DNA of 64,000 nt from Paludibacteraceae bacterium. GTDB lineage: Bacteria > Bacteroidota > Bacteroidia > Bacteroidales > Paludibacteraceae. The position numbers and the translations under genes were made by a program. The notes under the pieces were generated by a model. That model did not search any database, was not told where the DNA came from, and saw only the letters and a list, made by a program, of their open reading frames with translations. The stretch spans positions 31,526 through 95,525 of the forward strand of contig JAILLP010000029.1 of NCBI GenBank assembly GCA_024693065.1, written 5' to 3'. Below, piece after piece: positions 27,751-36,250 of this stretch. How positions within the stretch are numbered: the stretch's first letter is position 1; every line of letters begins with the position of its first letter.

Positions 27751-29385
27751 ATGAATCAAAAGAAGGAAAATTGGGGATCACGGGTCGGACTCATCCTGGC
27801 GATGGCGGGAAGCGCCGTAGGCATCGGCAACTTCCTGCGGTTTCCCATCCAAGCCATCCAGAACGGTGGCGGCGCCTTCATCATCCCCTATATCGTGTCG
27901 TTCGTCCTCCTAGGTCTGCCGTTGGTCATGGTGGAATGGTCGACGGGTAAGTTCGGCGGTCTGCACGGGCACCACTCGCCTCCGATGATCATGCAACGGC
28001 TGGACCACCACAAGATCTGGCGCTACACAGGTTCCTTAGGCCTCTTCTCCAGCCTCATCATCTCCTCCTACTACTGCTACATAGAGAGTTGGATCCTTTC
28101 CTACGCGATACATTCGGTGATCGGTTCGTTCAAAGGCATGACGGAAACGGAGATCTCCGCCTTCTTCGACACCTACCTGAACCTCAAGGAGTCCACCTTC
28201 GGAATCCCCTACGACACCCTGCTCTGCTTCATCTTCTGCCTATGGCTGAACATCTTCATCATCAGCAAGGGCATCAACAAAGGTATCGAAAGGGTCGCTA
28301 AGATATGCATGCCGATGTTGCTGTTCTTCGGACTGTTCCTCGTCGTCAAGGCATACTCCCTCAAGGCGGGCGACAGTGGCGCCATTTGCGACGGGACGAC
28401 CGCCATCGACTTCCTTTGGACACCAGACTTCAACTCACTCTCCAACCCTAAGATATGGTTGGCGGCGGCGGGACAGGTCTTCTTCACGCTCTCCCTCGGC
28501 ATGGGAGCCATACAGACCTACGCCTCCTACCTGAAGCGGGACGAGGACATCGCCCTCAGCTCCATGACCTCCGCCTTCACCAATGAATTCACGGAGATCA
28601 TCCTCGGTAGCGCCATTATCATACCGATCGCGGTGGGCTACCTCGGCATCGACAAGGTGGTCGAGCTAGCGCAGACAGGAGGATTCGGACTGGGATTCCG
28701 CACCATGCCTTATCTTTTCGGACAATGGGGAGATTTCCTGTCAGCCATAGCGGGGCTTGCCTTCTTCGGTCTGCTCTTCTTCGCCGCCATCACCTCCTCG
28801 CTCTCCACCACGCAACCCTTCGTGGCTTTCCTATCCAACAGCTATAACTGGTCGCAGAAAAGCACCTCCTACACCCTCGGCGCGATCATTCTCATCATCG
28901 CCCTGCCGTGCATCTTCTTCTTCGAGAAAGGGGTGTTCGACCAATACGATTTCTGGGGAGGCACCGTGGCCCTCTTCCTCTTCGCCACCATAGAAGCCAT
29001 CGCCTTCTCATGGGTGATGGGCATCGAGAAGGGGTGGAAGCTGATCAACTACCATGCGGACATGCAGATACCGAAGTTCTTCAAATACGTGTTGAAATAC
29101 GTCACGCCGACCATGCTGATCACCATCTTCCTCGCAGCCCTCTTCAAACCGAAGAATGACGACTGGTCGCTGATCAGCCTGAAAGGTTGGCCGCTGGACG
29201 ACTCCGCCATCATAGCGGAACTGACCCACCAAGGCATCTCGGCAGACGACCCGAACATCGCCTACATCGACGGGGCAAGGATCGGCATGGCCATACTCCT
29301 GGTGCTCGTCTGCGTACTAATCTGGCATGCGTCCTACACAAGGGAACAACGCATCCTCAAAGAAAGAAGGGAGGGTAAATTATGA
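27751..29385 (+). CDS. sodium-dependent transporter, NSS/SNF family
   Basis: The 544-residue inner-membrane protein begins with the NSS signature: GSRVGLILAMAGSAVGIGNFLRFP, the unwound TM1 that binds Na+ and substrate (compare LeuT). About twelve hydrophobic spans follow. Members carry amino acids or related solutes with sodium. Its stop codon overlaps the ATG of a 44-codon gene (ATGA), as in methionine/alanine transporters of the MetP type that need a small partner subunit. The substrate is therefore possibly Met/Ala-like, but not proven. Confidence 0.93.
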   Translation: MNQKKENWGSRVGLILAMAGSAVGIGNFLRFPIQAIQNGGGAFIIPYIVSFVLLGLPLVMVEWSTGKFGGLHGHHSPPMIMQRLDHHKIWRYTGSLGLFSSLIISSYYCYIESWILSYAIHSVIGSFKGMTETEISAFFDTYLNLKESTFGIPYDTLLCFIFCLWLNIFIISKGINKGIERVAKICMPMLLFFGLFLVVKAYSLKAGDSGAICDGTTAIDFLWTPDFNSLSNPKIWLAAAGQVFFTLSLGMGAIQTYASYLKRDEDIALSSMTSAFTNEFTEIILGSAIIIPIAVGYLGIDKVVELAQTGGFGLGFRTMPYLFGQWGDFLSAIAGLAFFGLLFFAAITSSLSTTQPFVAFLSNSYNWSQKSTSYTLGAIILIIALPCIFFFEKGVFDQYDFWGGTVALFLFATIEAIAFSWVMGIEKGWKLINYHADMQIPKFFKYVLKYVTPTMLITIFLAALFKPKNDDWSLISLKGWPLDDSAIIAELTHQGISADDPNIAYIDGARIGMAILLVLVCVLIWHASYTREQRILKERREGKL

Positions 29386-29516
29386 AAACATCCGTTCTAT
29401 TCATGCTCATCGTACAGGGTACCGTGACCGTCATACTCGGCATCCTCTTCTATAAGGTGCTGACCATCGGGAAGAAGAAAGGGAAGGAATTAAAGCAAAA
29501 CCAAAAGGATGCTTAA
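29382..29516 (+). CDS. small membrane subunit of the NSS transporter (MetS-like)
   Basis: This 44-residue single-span protein overlaps the transporter stop codon by four bases (ATGA), a sign of translational coupling. It begins MKTSVLFMLIVQGTVTVILG, forms one hydrophobic helix (about residues 4-27) and ends in a Lys-rich cytoplasmic tail. Size, topology and position match the small subunits of the NSS transporters for methionine and alanine (MetS of Corynebacterium). It is short and easily missed in annotation. Confidence 0.75.
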   Translation: MKTSVLFMLIVQGTVTVILGILFYKVLTIGKKKGKELKQNQKDA

Positions 29517-29594
29517 CGACAACAATCTAAAAGCGTCCTTATATTTACCACTCTACTTCTCCGCCTTTTACACACTATTTTACGGAAAAAATAC

Positions 29595-29602
29595 TATTTT
29601 TG
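29595..29602 (+). promoter_or_regulatory. putative -7 promoter element (TATTTTTG)
   Basis: TATTTTTG lies 25 nt before the ATG at 29627 and overlaps the earlier ATG at 29600, which is therefore unlikely to be used. Confidence 0.45.
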
Positions 29603-29626
29603 TTTTTGAATCCACAAAAAGAACAA

Positions 29627-29923
29627 ATGAACACGAATACAATACAAAAAAATATAGCCGAATATTTCAAGAATCAGCCGATTCGACGAGCATGGTTGTT
29701 CGGTTCATATGCTCGTGGTGAAGAAACACCACTGAGCGACGTGGATATTCTTGTTCAATACGATGAAAACGGCATTAGTCTATTAAAACACGCCGCTATG
29801 ATCTGTGAATTAGAAAGAATACTCAATCTGTCTGTGGATATAGTTGAAGACGGGACATTACTACCCTTCGCTGTTGAAAGTGCCAATCGTGACAAAAAAC
29901 TGATTTATGAGAGAGAACATTAA
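29627..29923 (+). CDS. mntA: MntA-type nucleotidyltransferase (minimal NT, antitoxin family)
   Basis: The 98-residue protein has the minimal nucleotidyltransferase motif GSYARGEETPLSDVDILV (GS-x10-D-x-D) with a third Asp in LSVDIVED. In MntA-HepT toxin-antitoxin pairs this enzyme silences the HEPN RNase HepT by adding AMP to a Tyr. I use ATG 29627, because the earlier ATG at 29600 lies inside a promoter element. The hepT reading frame begins 16 nt before its stop, the usual overlap, but is cut to 20 codons. Thus the nucleotidyltransferase looks complete while its toxin is lost. The DNA is richer in A+T than its neighbours, fitting an acquired module. Confidence 0.85.
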   Translation: MNTNTIQKNIAEYFKNQPIRRAWLFGSYARGEETPLSDVDILVQYDENGISLLKHAAMICELERILNLSVDIVEDGTLLPFAVESANRDKKLIYEREH

Positions 29924-29969
29924 AGATCGGGATCGTCTGGAGCACATTCTTCAGGCGATTGATTTATAA
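29907..29969 (+). pseudogene. hepT: hepT (HEPN RNase) remnant, 20 codons
   Basis: The frame reads MRENIKDRDRLEHILQAIDL and then stops. This matches the usual N-terminus of HepT proteins (MREk..D..RLeHileaId), which run to about 110-130 residues and carry the RxxxxH RNase motif. Everything after the first helix is missing: the stop codon abuts the stop of the convergent barrel gene at 29970. The overlap with mntA (16 nt) is preserved. The toxin must be inactive unless a second copy exists elsewhere. Confidence 0.7.
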
Positions 29970-30644
29970 TCACCAAGCCGCCGACAACGCATCATACGAC
30001 TCCACCAACGTCGCACCGCCCAGCACATACCTGAAGCCCAAAGAGATAGTATTGCTACGGAATCTGCCATGGAAAGCGCGCTCGTCCGCATTCACCAAAT
30101 CGAAGGCGTAACGGTAGGAGAGCATCAACTTCCAGCTCTCGTTAAGGTTATATCCGAACTCTGTGCCAAGCGACATGCCGAAGCATTGGTTCATCTCCTT
30201 GTTGTCCAACTCATATCGGCGATGCTCCTCGCCATTATAGAACATAGTAGGTGTTTTTTGGCTAATGAAGAAATCCCCCTGTATGCCGTAGGAGAATCCC
30301 AACCAGAAGTCTGATATAGGGAAACGGTACGTCAACAAGACAGGTAAGGTGAAGTAGCGGAAACGACACGTGCTAGGAGCCTCACCCTCCCACTCGTCGG
30401 TAGGCTCAAGCCTATAGCACTTGGTGACATGCGCCGCCCCGAAGCCTAGATACCAATTGGGTGCGAACGAATAGGAGGCCCTGAACTCAGGAAGGAAAGA
30501 GATAGCGTTCTTCATGAGGAAATTAGGCTCGTCCGCCCTGTTGGAGCGGGAGATGGATGCTCCCAAATCCACACCAAATTCCCACTGGGCACTCGCCAAC
30601 AGAGGGGCGAGGGAGAGCAATATCAGACTAAATATACGTTTCAT
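29970..30644 (-). CDS. outer-membrane beta-barrel protein (PorT-like family)
   Basis: The 224-residue protein has a signal peptide (about 1-19, ASAQ) and begins WEFGVDLGASIS, followed by alternating amphipathic strands (FRASYSFAPNWYLGFGAAHV, LMLSYRYAFDLVNADE, SNTISLGFRYVLGG). This is the small 8-10-strand outer-membrane barrel type common in Bacteroidota. TATCTTTG on the minus strand at 30660-30667 gives it its own promoter with a leader of only a few bases. The last ~15 residues extend beyond the final strand. No specific function can be assigned. Confidence 0.7.
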   Translation of the reverse strand: MKRIFSLILLSLAPLLASAQWEFGVDLGASISRSNRADEPNFLMKNAISFLPEFRASYSFAPNWYLGFGAAHVTKCYRLEPTDEWEGEAPSTCRFRYFTLPVLLTYRFPISDFWLGFSYGIQGDFFISQKTPTMFYNGEEHRRYELDNKEMNQCFGMSLGTEFGYNLNESWKLMLSYRYAFDLVNADERAFHGRFRSNTISLGFRYVLGGATLVESYDALSAAW

Positions 30645-30659
30645 ACATCAACTTTTCCA

Positions 30660-30667
30660 CAAAGATA
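30660..30667 (-). promoter_or_regulatory. putative -7 promoter element (TATCTTTG)
   Basis: TATCTTTG on the minus strand sits in the 48-nt gap between ldcA and the barrel gene. Confidence 0.45.
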
Positions 30668-30692
30668 AACAAATCTACCAATGTAACGGAAA

Positions 30693-31610
30693 TCATTTCC
30701 GCTTATTATCCTTCGCAGGAAGATATAACGACCAAGAGCCACCCTCTTTCGTGACGGAGAGCTTATATTCGGCGCCCTCCAGGATCGGGCAGTTATACCC
30801 CTCATGGCCGACCGGCACGCCGAAAAGGACTGGATAGTCATACCCTGCCACCGCTTCACGGATCACCTTCTCCGCGGAGACCAGCGTCGGATCCTCAGGG
30901 ATGTCGGAGAAACAACCGACCACCAATCCGGCCAAGTCCTTGAGCACACCACCCAGGCGCAGGTTATTCATCATTCGGTCGATATGGTAGAGCCGCTCGC
31001 TCAGGTCCTCGATGAAGAGGATCTTCCCCCGCATGTCCACGTCGTAAGGCGTGCCGCGCAGGGCGTAGAGCAAGGAGAGGTTGCCACCGAAGACAGGGGC
31101 ATGGACCTCCCCCAATCTATTCAGCGGGGAGGCCTCCACAGCGCACTCCACATGCTTGCCCTTCAGCAGGTCGCGGAGGGCGGTGGCGGATTTACTGTTG
31201 GAGGAGATAGCCTTAGCCATCACCCCATGGAGCGAAGCATAGCCATGCTGATGGAAAGAGGCGTGCAGGGCGGTCACGTCGCTGAAGCCGATCAACCACT
31301 TCGGCGACTGGGCGAACTTCGTGAAGTCCAGCTTGTCCACAATGCGCATGCAGCCATATCCGCCACGCGCGCAGAGGATAGCCGAGACGGCGGGGTCGTC
31401 CATCGCCAGCTGCAAATCCAGCAAACGATCCTCGTCCGATGCGGAGAACCGTCCGCAATTACCCTTCGCCGTGAAACCCACCTGGGCCACGAAGCCCCAC
31501 TTGTGCAGGCGGGCGCATGCCCCGTCTATCAACGCAGGATCCACCGCACCCGCAGGCGCCACGATGGCGATCTTATCGCCCTTCTTCAAATATCTCGGTT
31601 GAACTATCAT
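30693..31610 (-). CDS. ldcA: LD-carboxypeptidase (peptidase family S66)
   Basis: The 305-residue cytoplasmic serine peptidase removes the terminal D-Ala from tetrapeptides during murein recycling. S66 landmarks are ICARGGYGCMRIVD, the nucleophile in LIGFSDVTALHA (Ser), the catalytic Glu in LFIEDLSE and the His in GVPVGHEGYNCPI. There is no signal peptide. A TAACTTTG promoter element precedes it at 31633-31640. No other murein gene is adjacent. Confidence 0.93.
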   Translation of the reverse strand: MIVQPRYLKKGDKIAIVAPAGAVDPALIDGACARLHKWGFVAQVGFTAKGNCGRFSASDEDRLLDLQLAMDDPAVSAILCARGGYGCMRIVDKLDFTKFAQSPKWLIGFSDVTALHASFHQHGYASLHGVMAKAISSNSKSATALRDLLKGKHVECAVEASPLNRLGEVHAPVFGGNLSLLYALRGTPYDVDMRGKILFIEDLSERLYHIDRMMNNLRLGGVLKDLAGLVVGCFSDIPEDPTLVSAEKVIREAVAGYDYPVLFGVPVGHEGYNCPILEGAEYKLSVTKEGGSWSLYLPAKDNKRK

Positions 31611-31632
31611 ATACGTCCCTTTCTTTTTCTTA

Positions 31633-31664
31633 CAAAGTTAAGAGGAAAAAGAGAAAGTGGCAAT
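31633..31664 (-). promoter_or_regulatory. promoter of ldcA
   Basis: On the minus strand a TTG at 31661-31663, a spacer of about 20 nt and TAACTTTG (31633-31640) precede ldcA. Confidence 0.45.
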
Positions 31665-31744
31665 GGAAATCATGAATTAAGAGGTAAAATTTAGGGGGCA
31701 GGGAGAATCAATCTTGTAATTAATTGGGAGAATTGTTTCGTTCA

Positions 31745-32104
31745 TCACAGATTAAAATAATTAATAGGGTTCTGTCCTATCCTCACTATATTGGTTATCA
31801 ACTTCCCTAAATATATGGAATCATCCAGTTCCTCCCCTTCAAACTCAATCCTGTTGGAGAACCTAGGGTCCTTGGATTTATAACTATTCGTAAGCCGAAT
31901 TACCTCTTTAACGACCCCGTCCACATGACCGATCAACAAGGTAGCATTGTTAACTCTCGAGAGCGATACCCTCCAGTATTTTCTTGTGGCTTCATAAATA
32001 GAAGGTCGATAATACTCACTCTTTCTATCCTTGCAGTTATAGGTGTTCTTTATATTAACAAAAACAATCTTTTCGTCAGCTGACGGATTTATATATCCAT
32101 TCAT
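31745..32104 (-). CDS. small conserved hypothetical protein (PUA-like?)
   Basis: The 119-residue protein reads KIVFVNIKNTYN, then YEATRKYWRVSLSRV, LLIGHVDGVVKEVIRL, and ends NPINYFNL. This resembles small Bacteroidota hypothetical proteins with the order FVNI..TY / YdAtr..W / vigv.dgivrEVyr / RfeFeGe, which I suspect have a PUA-like nucleic-acid-binding fold; I cannot name a family with confidence. It lies 32 nt after the XRE regulator on the same strand and is probably co-transcribed. The DNA is A+T-rich compared with its surroundings, suggesting acquisition. Confidence 0.6.
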   Translation of the reverse strand: MNGYINPSADEKIVFVNIKNTYNCKDRKSEYYRPSIYEATRKYWRVSLSRVNNATLLIGHVDGVVKEVIRLTNSYKSKDPRFSNRIEFEGEELDDSIYLGKLITNIVRIGQNPINYFNL

Positions 32105-32136
32105 AACAATCTATTATTAAGTGGTTTATACTAAAA

Positions 32137-32445
32137 TCATCTGCACGACGAAGCCTGCAACACCTCAAAGCGCAACCCAAGCGCACCGAGGATACGAAGG
32201 AACATTCCCGCACCAGGCTCCACACTACCCTTCTCGATGCGGGAGATATAGGATTTGTTAGTACCCATGCGCTGGGCCAACTCTTGCTGAGTGACTTTCT
32301 CCCTCTTCCTAGCTTCACGGATAATCTGCCCCACACAATAGGCGTAAGCCTCCTTGCGGAATGCCTCGCGCTCAGGGGTTCCCACCTTGCCGAAGCGTTC
32401 GTCCATCATAGCGTCAACACTCATTATGTCATTTCTTTCCTGCAT
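32137..32445 (-). CDS. XRE-family HTH regulator (HigA-like antitoxin type)
   Basis: The 102-residue protein has an N-terminal extension (MMDERFGKVGTPEREAFRKEA) and an HTH_3 domain: KVTQQELAQRMGTNKSYISRIEKGSVEPGAGMFLRILGALGL. This layout is that of antitoxins paired with RelE/HigB toxins. No toxin gene precedes it; the 243 nt upstream hold a palindromic repeat element instead. It may be an orphan antitoxin or a regulator of its small downstream neighbour. Confidence 0.8.
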   Translation of the reverse strand: MQERNDIMSVDAMMDERFGKVGTPEREAFRKEAYAYCVGQIIREARKREKVTQQELAQRMGTNKSYISRIEKGSVEPGAGMFLRILGALGLRFEVLQASSCR

Positions 32446-32532
32446 AATATTCCTTCAGATTTCGCAGATGCAAATATGCAAAAAGTTTACATATCAGGCA
32501 ACTTTATTTTGGAAAATAACACATAGGACATT

Positions 32533-32672
32533 GCCCTGGGCTATATAACAGGGTTGCCCCTACGGGGCGAAACAGCACCACATCGGGGATGACGCATAGA
32601 GAATGTTCAATGAGCGTTCCCTATCCGCCCTGTAAGGGCATATCATTATCTAGCCCAGGGTAACACCCTGGA
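32533..32672. repeat. palindromic repeat element (MITE/REP-like)
   Basis: The ends form an imperfect inverted repeat of about 35 bp: CCTGGGCTATATAACAGGG...CCCTACGGGGCG on the left and, inverted, CCTGGGCTAGATAATG...CCCTTACAGGGCG on the right. Each end has its own small palindrome (CCCCTACGGGG and GCCCTGTAAGGGC). The middle is about 55 nt. There is no reading frame. It looks like a non-autonomous mobile or REP-type element moved in trans. Confidence 0.6.
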
Positions 32673-32688
32673 AACCGAACACCACCCA

Positions 32689-34179
32689 TCACCTCGAAAC
32701 CGTCACCACAAACCGTCGATTGACCATGTCACCCGACGGATGAATCGCTTGTACCACAACGATATACGGTGCGACGGCTACCAATGCGCCTCCGTCCGTG
32801 CGACCATCCCAAACCAGCTCGCCCGACACGGAAAGAGGCAACGAATGGCCTAACGTCCGCACCACCGCACCGTTCAGCGCATAGACACGCACGTTCGCCA
32901 AATATCCGGGCTTGTCCAGGTTGTAACGCAGGTGCCAGAACCCGGAGGCCTCGAGATAGGGGGCGCACAACGGATCGGCCTCGAAAAGGATCTCCTCGAC
33001 CGCCATCATCGCCTGGTTCTCACAGCCCGGAGAGGCATAGCCCGTCGCAGGGGAGGCGGAGGTCCACGACGAACCCTCTATGGAGATTCGCTCCAACGAG
33101 ACCCCTACCCCTTTGTCCGGCACCCCCTCCACATGCAGGTCGGAGGCGAAATAGGCCTCGTCGATCAAGAGGGAATCGGACGTGCGGAAGAGGGAGACCC
33201 ACCCCCCGGCATTGTTCAAGGCCGCCATGTTGGACATCTGCACCATCGCCCCGTCGGACGCACACGAAGAGAGGTCACCCACCTTCTCCGGGTATTTCGT
33301 AACCACCTTATACTCATCAGGATAGATCAACGAAGAGGTGGAGGCAATCCGCTTGCCATAGCTAACCGCACCATCCTTCTTCCTCGCCGCAAGGCTGAGT
33401 CCGGACAAGTCGATGACCTTGTCGGAACGGTTATAAATCTCCACAAACTCAGCCCCATCCGCAGACGGAGCGAACATGATTTCCGTGAAAATCAAATCGT
33501 TAGGCTCAGGCAAAGAGGGCGGGTCGGGCACGAAAGCCGCTTCACCCTCCACCATCCAACCCGAGAAGGAGAAGGTGTTCGCCTTCGACTTAGGATACTT
33601 GCAATAGATGCCCGAATAGGAGGCTTGCGTCAAGGTGTTATCGGTGACGGAGAGCTCCTGGCGGAACGACTCCTCATCATTCAGTCTGGAGTAGACCACC
33701 CATTCACCCGCACTGCTACGGGTCACCTTCACCTCCACACGCAACAGTTTCTCGTTCGGCGGAGGGAGGAGCCTCATCGTATCCCCCTTCGCCAAGGTGA
33801 CCACGCTCCCGCTTTCCTTGCGGAAGCATAAGGAGACCTGTCGTTTGGAATCACCCAAGCGCAGGAAATAGCCGGAGGAGGAGCCATCGATCGCCGGCGC
33901 GTCGACCGCCAAATAGTAACGGGCGAAACATGAGCCGGTCGGCTGGGTCATGGTGACGGTGAGGCCCCACTCCGCATCGTCCATCGCGACAGAGGGGGCG
34001 AAGAGATAGCTCTCACCGGCCACATTGTTCGAGGAAGTAACCACCCCGTCGGCGACCGAAAAGAGAGAATCCGTGCCCACACAATAAGAGGGAATCACAC
34101 CATCCGCAAAGGATACATTCAGCTGAGCAAACGCACAGAAAGGGCACAAAAAAGCCCACACAAACAAATTTTTTTTCAT
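32689..34179 (-). CDS. lamin-tail-domain surface protein, T9SS substrate
   Basis: The 496-residue protein has a signal peptide (about 1-19) and a beta-rich region to about 220. A lamin tail domain spans about 230-370: NDLIFTEIMFAPSADGAEFVEIYNRSDKVIDLSGLSLA and later SSWTSASPATGYASPGCEN. The end (VRVYALNGAVVRTL ... SGELVWDGRTDGGALVAVAPYIVVV) is a FlgD-like/T9SS C-terminal sorting region. LTD proteins of Bacteroidota are exported and surface bound, often beside nucleases or phosphatases, but none is adjacent here. Function is unknown. Confidence 0.8.
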   Translation of the reverse strand: MKKNLFVWAFLCPFCAFAQLNVSFADGVIPSYCVGTDSLFSVADGVVTSSNNVAGESYLFAPSVAMDDAEWGLTVTMTQPTGSCFARYYLAVDAPAIDGSSSGYFLRLGDSKRQVSLCFRKESGSVVTLAKGDTMRLLPPPNEKLLRVEVKVTRSSAGEWVVYSRLNDEESFRQELSVTDNTLTQASYSGIYCKYPKSKANTFSFSGWMVEGEAAFVPDPPSLPEPNDLIFTEIMFAPSADGAEFVEIYNRSDKVIDLSGLSLAARKKDGAVSYGKRIASTSSLIYPDEYKVVTKYPEKVGDLSSCASDGAMVQMSNMAALNNAGGWVSLFRTSDSLLIDEAYFASDLHVEGVPDKGVGVSLERISIEGSSWTSASPATGYASPGCENQAMMAVEEILFEADPLCAPYLEASGFWHLRYNLDKPGYLANVRVYALNGAVVRTLGHSLPLSVSGELVWDGRTDGGALVAVAPYIVVVQAIHPSGDMVNRRFVVTVSR

Positions 34180-34228
34180 TCAACAATAACTTTTATAATT
34201 AATTACTACAAGTAAACCGCAAACAAAT

Positions 34229-34236
34229 TATCTTTG
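34229..34236 (+). promoter_or_regulatory. putative -7 promoter element of asd
   Basis: TATCTTTG lies 85 nt before asd. No good -33 element is visible. Confidence 0.4.
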
Positions 34237-34320
34237 CAGAAAATTAGAGGATGGCAAACACATCCTTCTCGCAAAAGTATAAAATATTGAGAAAATTCAT
34301 ATAAAAATTACAAAAGAAAA

Positions 34321-35331
34321 ATGAGAGTAGCAATCGTTGGAACAAGCGGCGCAGTGGGACAGGAATTCCTCCGCGTATTAGCAGAACGTAATTTCCCGTT
34401 GGATGACTTAGTACTGTTCGGATCGTCAAGAAGTGCAGGACGCACATACGAATTCAAAGGCAAGCAATACACCGTCAAGGAGTTGAAGCACAATGACGAC
34501 TTCAAGGGTGTGGACATCGCCTTCACCTCCGCAGGAGCCAGCATCTCGAAGGAGTTCGCCGAGGACATCACCAAGTACGGTGCCGTGATGATTGACAACT
34601 CCAGCGCATTCCGCATGGACAATGATGTTCCATTGGTTGTGCCTGAGTGCAACGCGGAAGATGCGCTCAACCGTCCGAGAGGCATCATCGCCAACCCTAA
34701 CTGCACCACCATCATGATGGTAGTGGCTTTGCAACCGCTCGAGAAGATCAGCCACATCAAACGCATCCACATCGCCAGCTACCAAGCGGCCAGCGGCGCA
34801 GGTGCGGCAGCCATGGCGGAGTTGGAGCAGCAGTACAGGGAAGTGTTGGACAACAAGCCTGTGACCGTCAATAAGTTCGCTTACCAATTGGCATACAACG
34901 TCATCCCTCAGATCGATGTCTTCACAGACAACGGATACACGAAAGAGGAGATGAAGATGTTCAACGAGACGAAGAAGATCATGCACAGCGACGTGAACTG
35001 TTCAGCGATGTGCGTGCGCGTGCCTTCCCTCCGTTCCCACTCAGAGTCCATCTGGATCGAGACGGAGAAGCCAATCAGCGTGGAGCAAGCGCAAAAAGCC
35101 TTCGCCGAGGGTGAGGGTCTGCAGTTGATGGATGATCCAGCCAACAAGAAATACCCAATGCCTCTCTTCTTGGCAGGCAAGGACGACGTATACGTAGGAC
35201 GTGTACGCAAGGACTTGGCGAACGAGAACGGCTTGACCTTCTGGATCGTAGGCGACCAAATCAAGAAAGGCGCCGCTTTGAACGCTGTACAAATCGCAGA
35301 ATACCTCATCAAGGTAGGAAACGTAAAATAA
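34321..35331 (+). CDS. asd: aspartate-semialdehyde dehydrogenase
   Basis: The 336-residue enzyme makes aspartate semialdehyde from aspartyl phosphate with NADPH, the branch point to lysine/diaminopimelate, threonine and methionine. It starts [20 protein letters not shown] (dinucleotide-binding loop), has the catalytic Cys in [12 protein letters not shown] and the family motif [15 protein letters not shown] strong terminator follows, so it is monocistronic. Confidence 0.97.
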   Translation: MRVAIVGTSGAVGQEFLRVLAERNFPLDDLVLFGSSRSAGRTYEFKGKQYTVKELKHNDDFKGVDIAFTSAGASISKEFAEDITKYGAVMIDNSSAFRMDNDVPLVVPECNAEDALNRPRGIIANPNCTTIMMVVALQPLEKISHIKRIHIASYQAASGAGAAAMAELEQQYREVLDNKPVTVNKFAYQLAYNVIPQIDVFTDNGYTKEEMKMFNETKKIMHSDVNCSAMCVRVPSLRSHSESIWIETEKPISVEQAQKAFAEGEGLQLMDDPANKKYPMPLFLAGKDDVYVGRVRKDLANENGLTFWIVGDQIKKGAALNAVQIAEYLIKVGNVK

Positions 35332-35344
35332 TTTCATCATAAGG

Positions 35345-35381
35345 GAATGGTTGTGTGGAGACATGCAACCATTCTTTTTTT
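35345..35381 (+). terminator. intrinsic terminator of asd
   Basis: A 9-bp stem (GAATGGTTG/CAACCATTC) is followed by seven T. Confidence 0.85.
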
Positions 35382-35409
35382 CTAATCACCCCTAAGTCGA
35401 ACCCGCACC

Positions 35410-36222
35410 ATGAACACACCGGTAGAAAAACCATTACAACGCAGCAAACTCCGCCGGATGCTTGGCAAGGAGTTTTACATTGCGAAACGCTTCCTCAAGT
35501 GGCACTTCTCCTCCGTGAAATATGCCAAAAAGCGTAGCGAGGGGGCATTAAAGTACACCTACATCATCCACAAATCACCCTTGCTCAGGAAACTCAAGGA
35601 CGTGGACATGCAGTTGCAGCACAACAAGGTAACCAATTTAAGGATAGCCATCTCACACCTGGACGGCATCCTAATCCGTCCCAACGAGACCTTCTCAATC
35701 TGGAGGTTAGTGGGTCGTCCCACCAAACGGAAAGGCTATCTGGAGGGGATGATGATACACAATGGGAAGGTCGCGACCGGAACAGGTGGAGGGCTCTGCC
35801 AACTAGGCAACCTCATCTACTGGATGGCCCTGCACACGCCGCTCGACATCACGGAGCGATGGAGACACAGCTTCGACGTGTTCCCAGACTCAAACCGCAC
35901 GATTCCTTTCGCCTGCGGTGCCACCCTGGCCTACAACTACATCGATTTGCAACTCAAGAACAACACAAGCGCGACATTCAAGATCAATCTTCACCTCGAT
36001 GACGAGTATCTACACGGTTCCATCACCGCTGATTGTCCGCCAACGGAGAAATACGAGATATATGAGACCGACCACCGATTCGAGTTCCAGCTATGGGGAG
36101 GCTACACTCGCCACAACCGCATTTGGAAACGCATCACCAATCTCACAACCGGTGAGACGCAAGAAATATTAGTAGCGGAGAACAATGCGATCATGATGTA
36201 TAATCCAATGTTGGAATATTGA
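35410..36222 (+). CDS. VanW family protein
   Basis: The 270-residue protein matches VanW: NLRIAISHLDGILIRPNETFSIWRLVGRPTKRKGYLEGMMI, GTGGGLCQLGNLIYWMALHTPLDITERWRHSFDVFPDSNRTIPFACGATLAYNYIDLQ. No signal peptide is seen. VanW is an accessory gene of VanB-type vancomycin-resistance clusters, but the family is widespread in bacteria without that resistance, and no van ligase or dehydrogenase lies nearby. The biochemical role is unknown, so no resistance is implied. Confidence 0.85.
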   Translation: MNTPVEKPLQRSKLRRMLGKEFYIAKRFLKWHFSSVKYAKKRSEGALKYTYIIHKSPLLRKLKDVDMQLQHNKVTNLRIAISHLDGILIRPNETFSIWRLVGRPTKRKGYLEGMMIHNGKVATGTGGGLCQLGNLIYWMALHTPLDITERWRHSFDVFPDSNRTIPFACGATLAYNYIDLQLKNNTSATFKINLHLDDEYLHGSITADCPPTEKYEIYETDHRFEFQLWGGYTRHNRIWKRITNLTTGETQEILVAENNAIMMYNPMLEY

Positions 36223-36250
36223 GAATCAACGCATTAAAAGTGCAACAATA

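Noticed and set aside
35410..36222. Vancomycin resistance determinant (VanW)
   Set aside because: VanW alone does not confer resistance and no vanH, vanA/B, vanX or vanRS gene is present.
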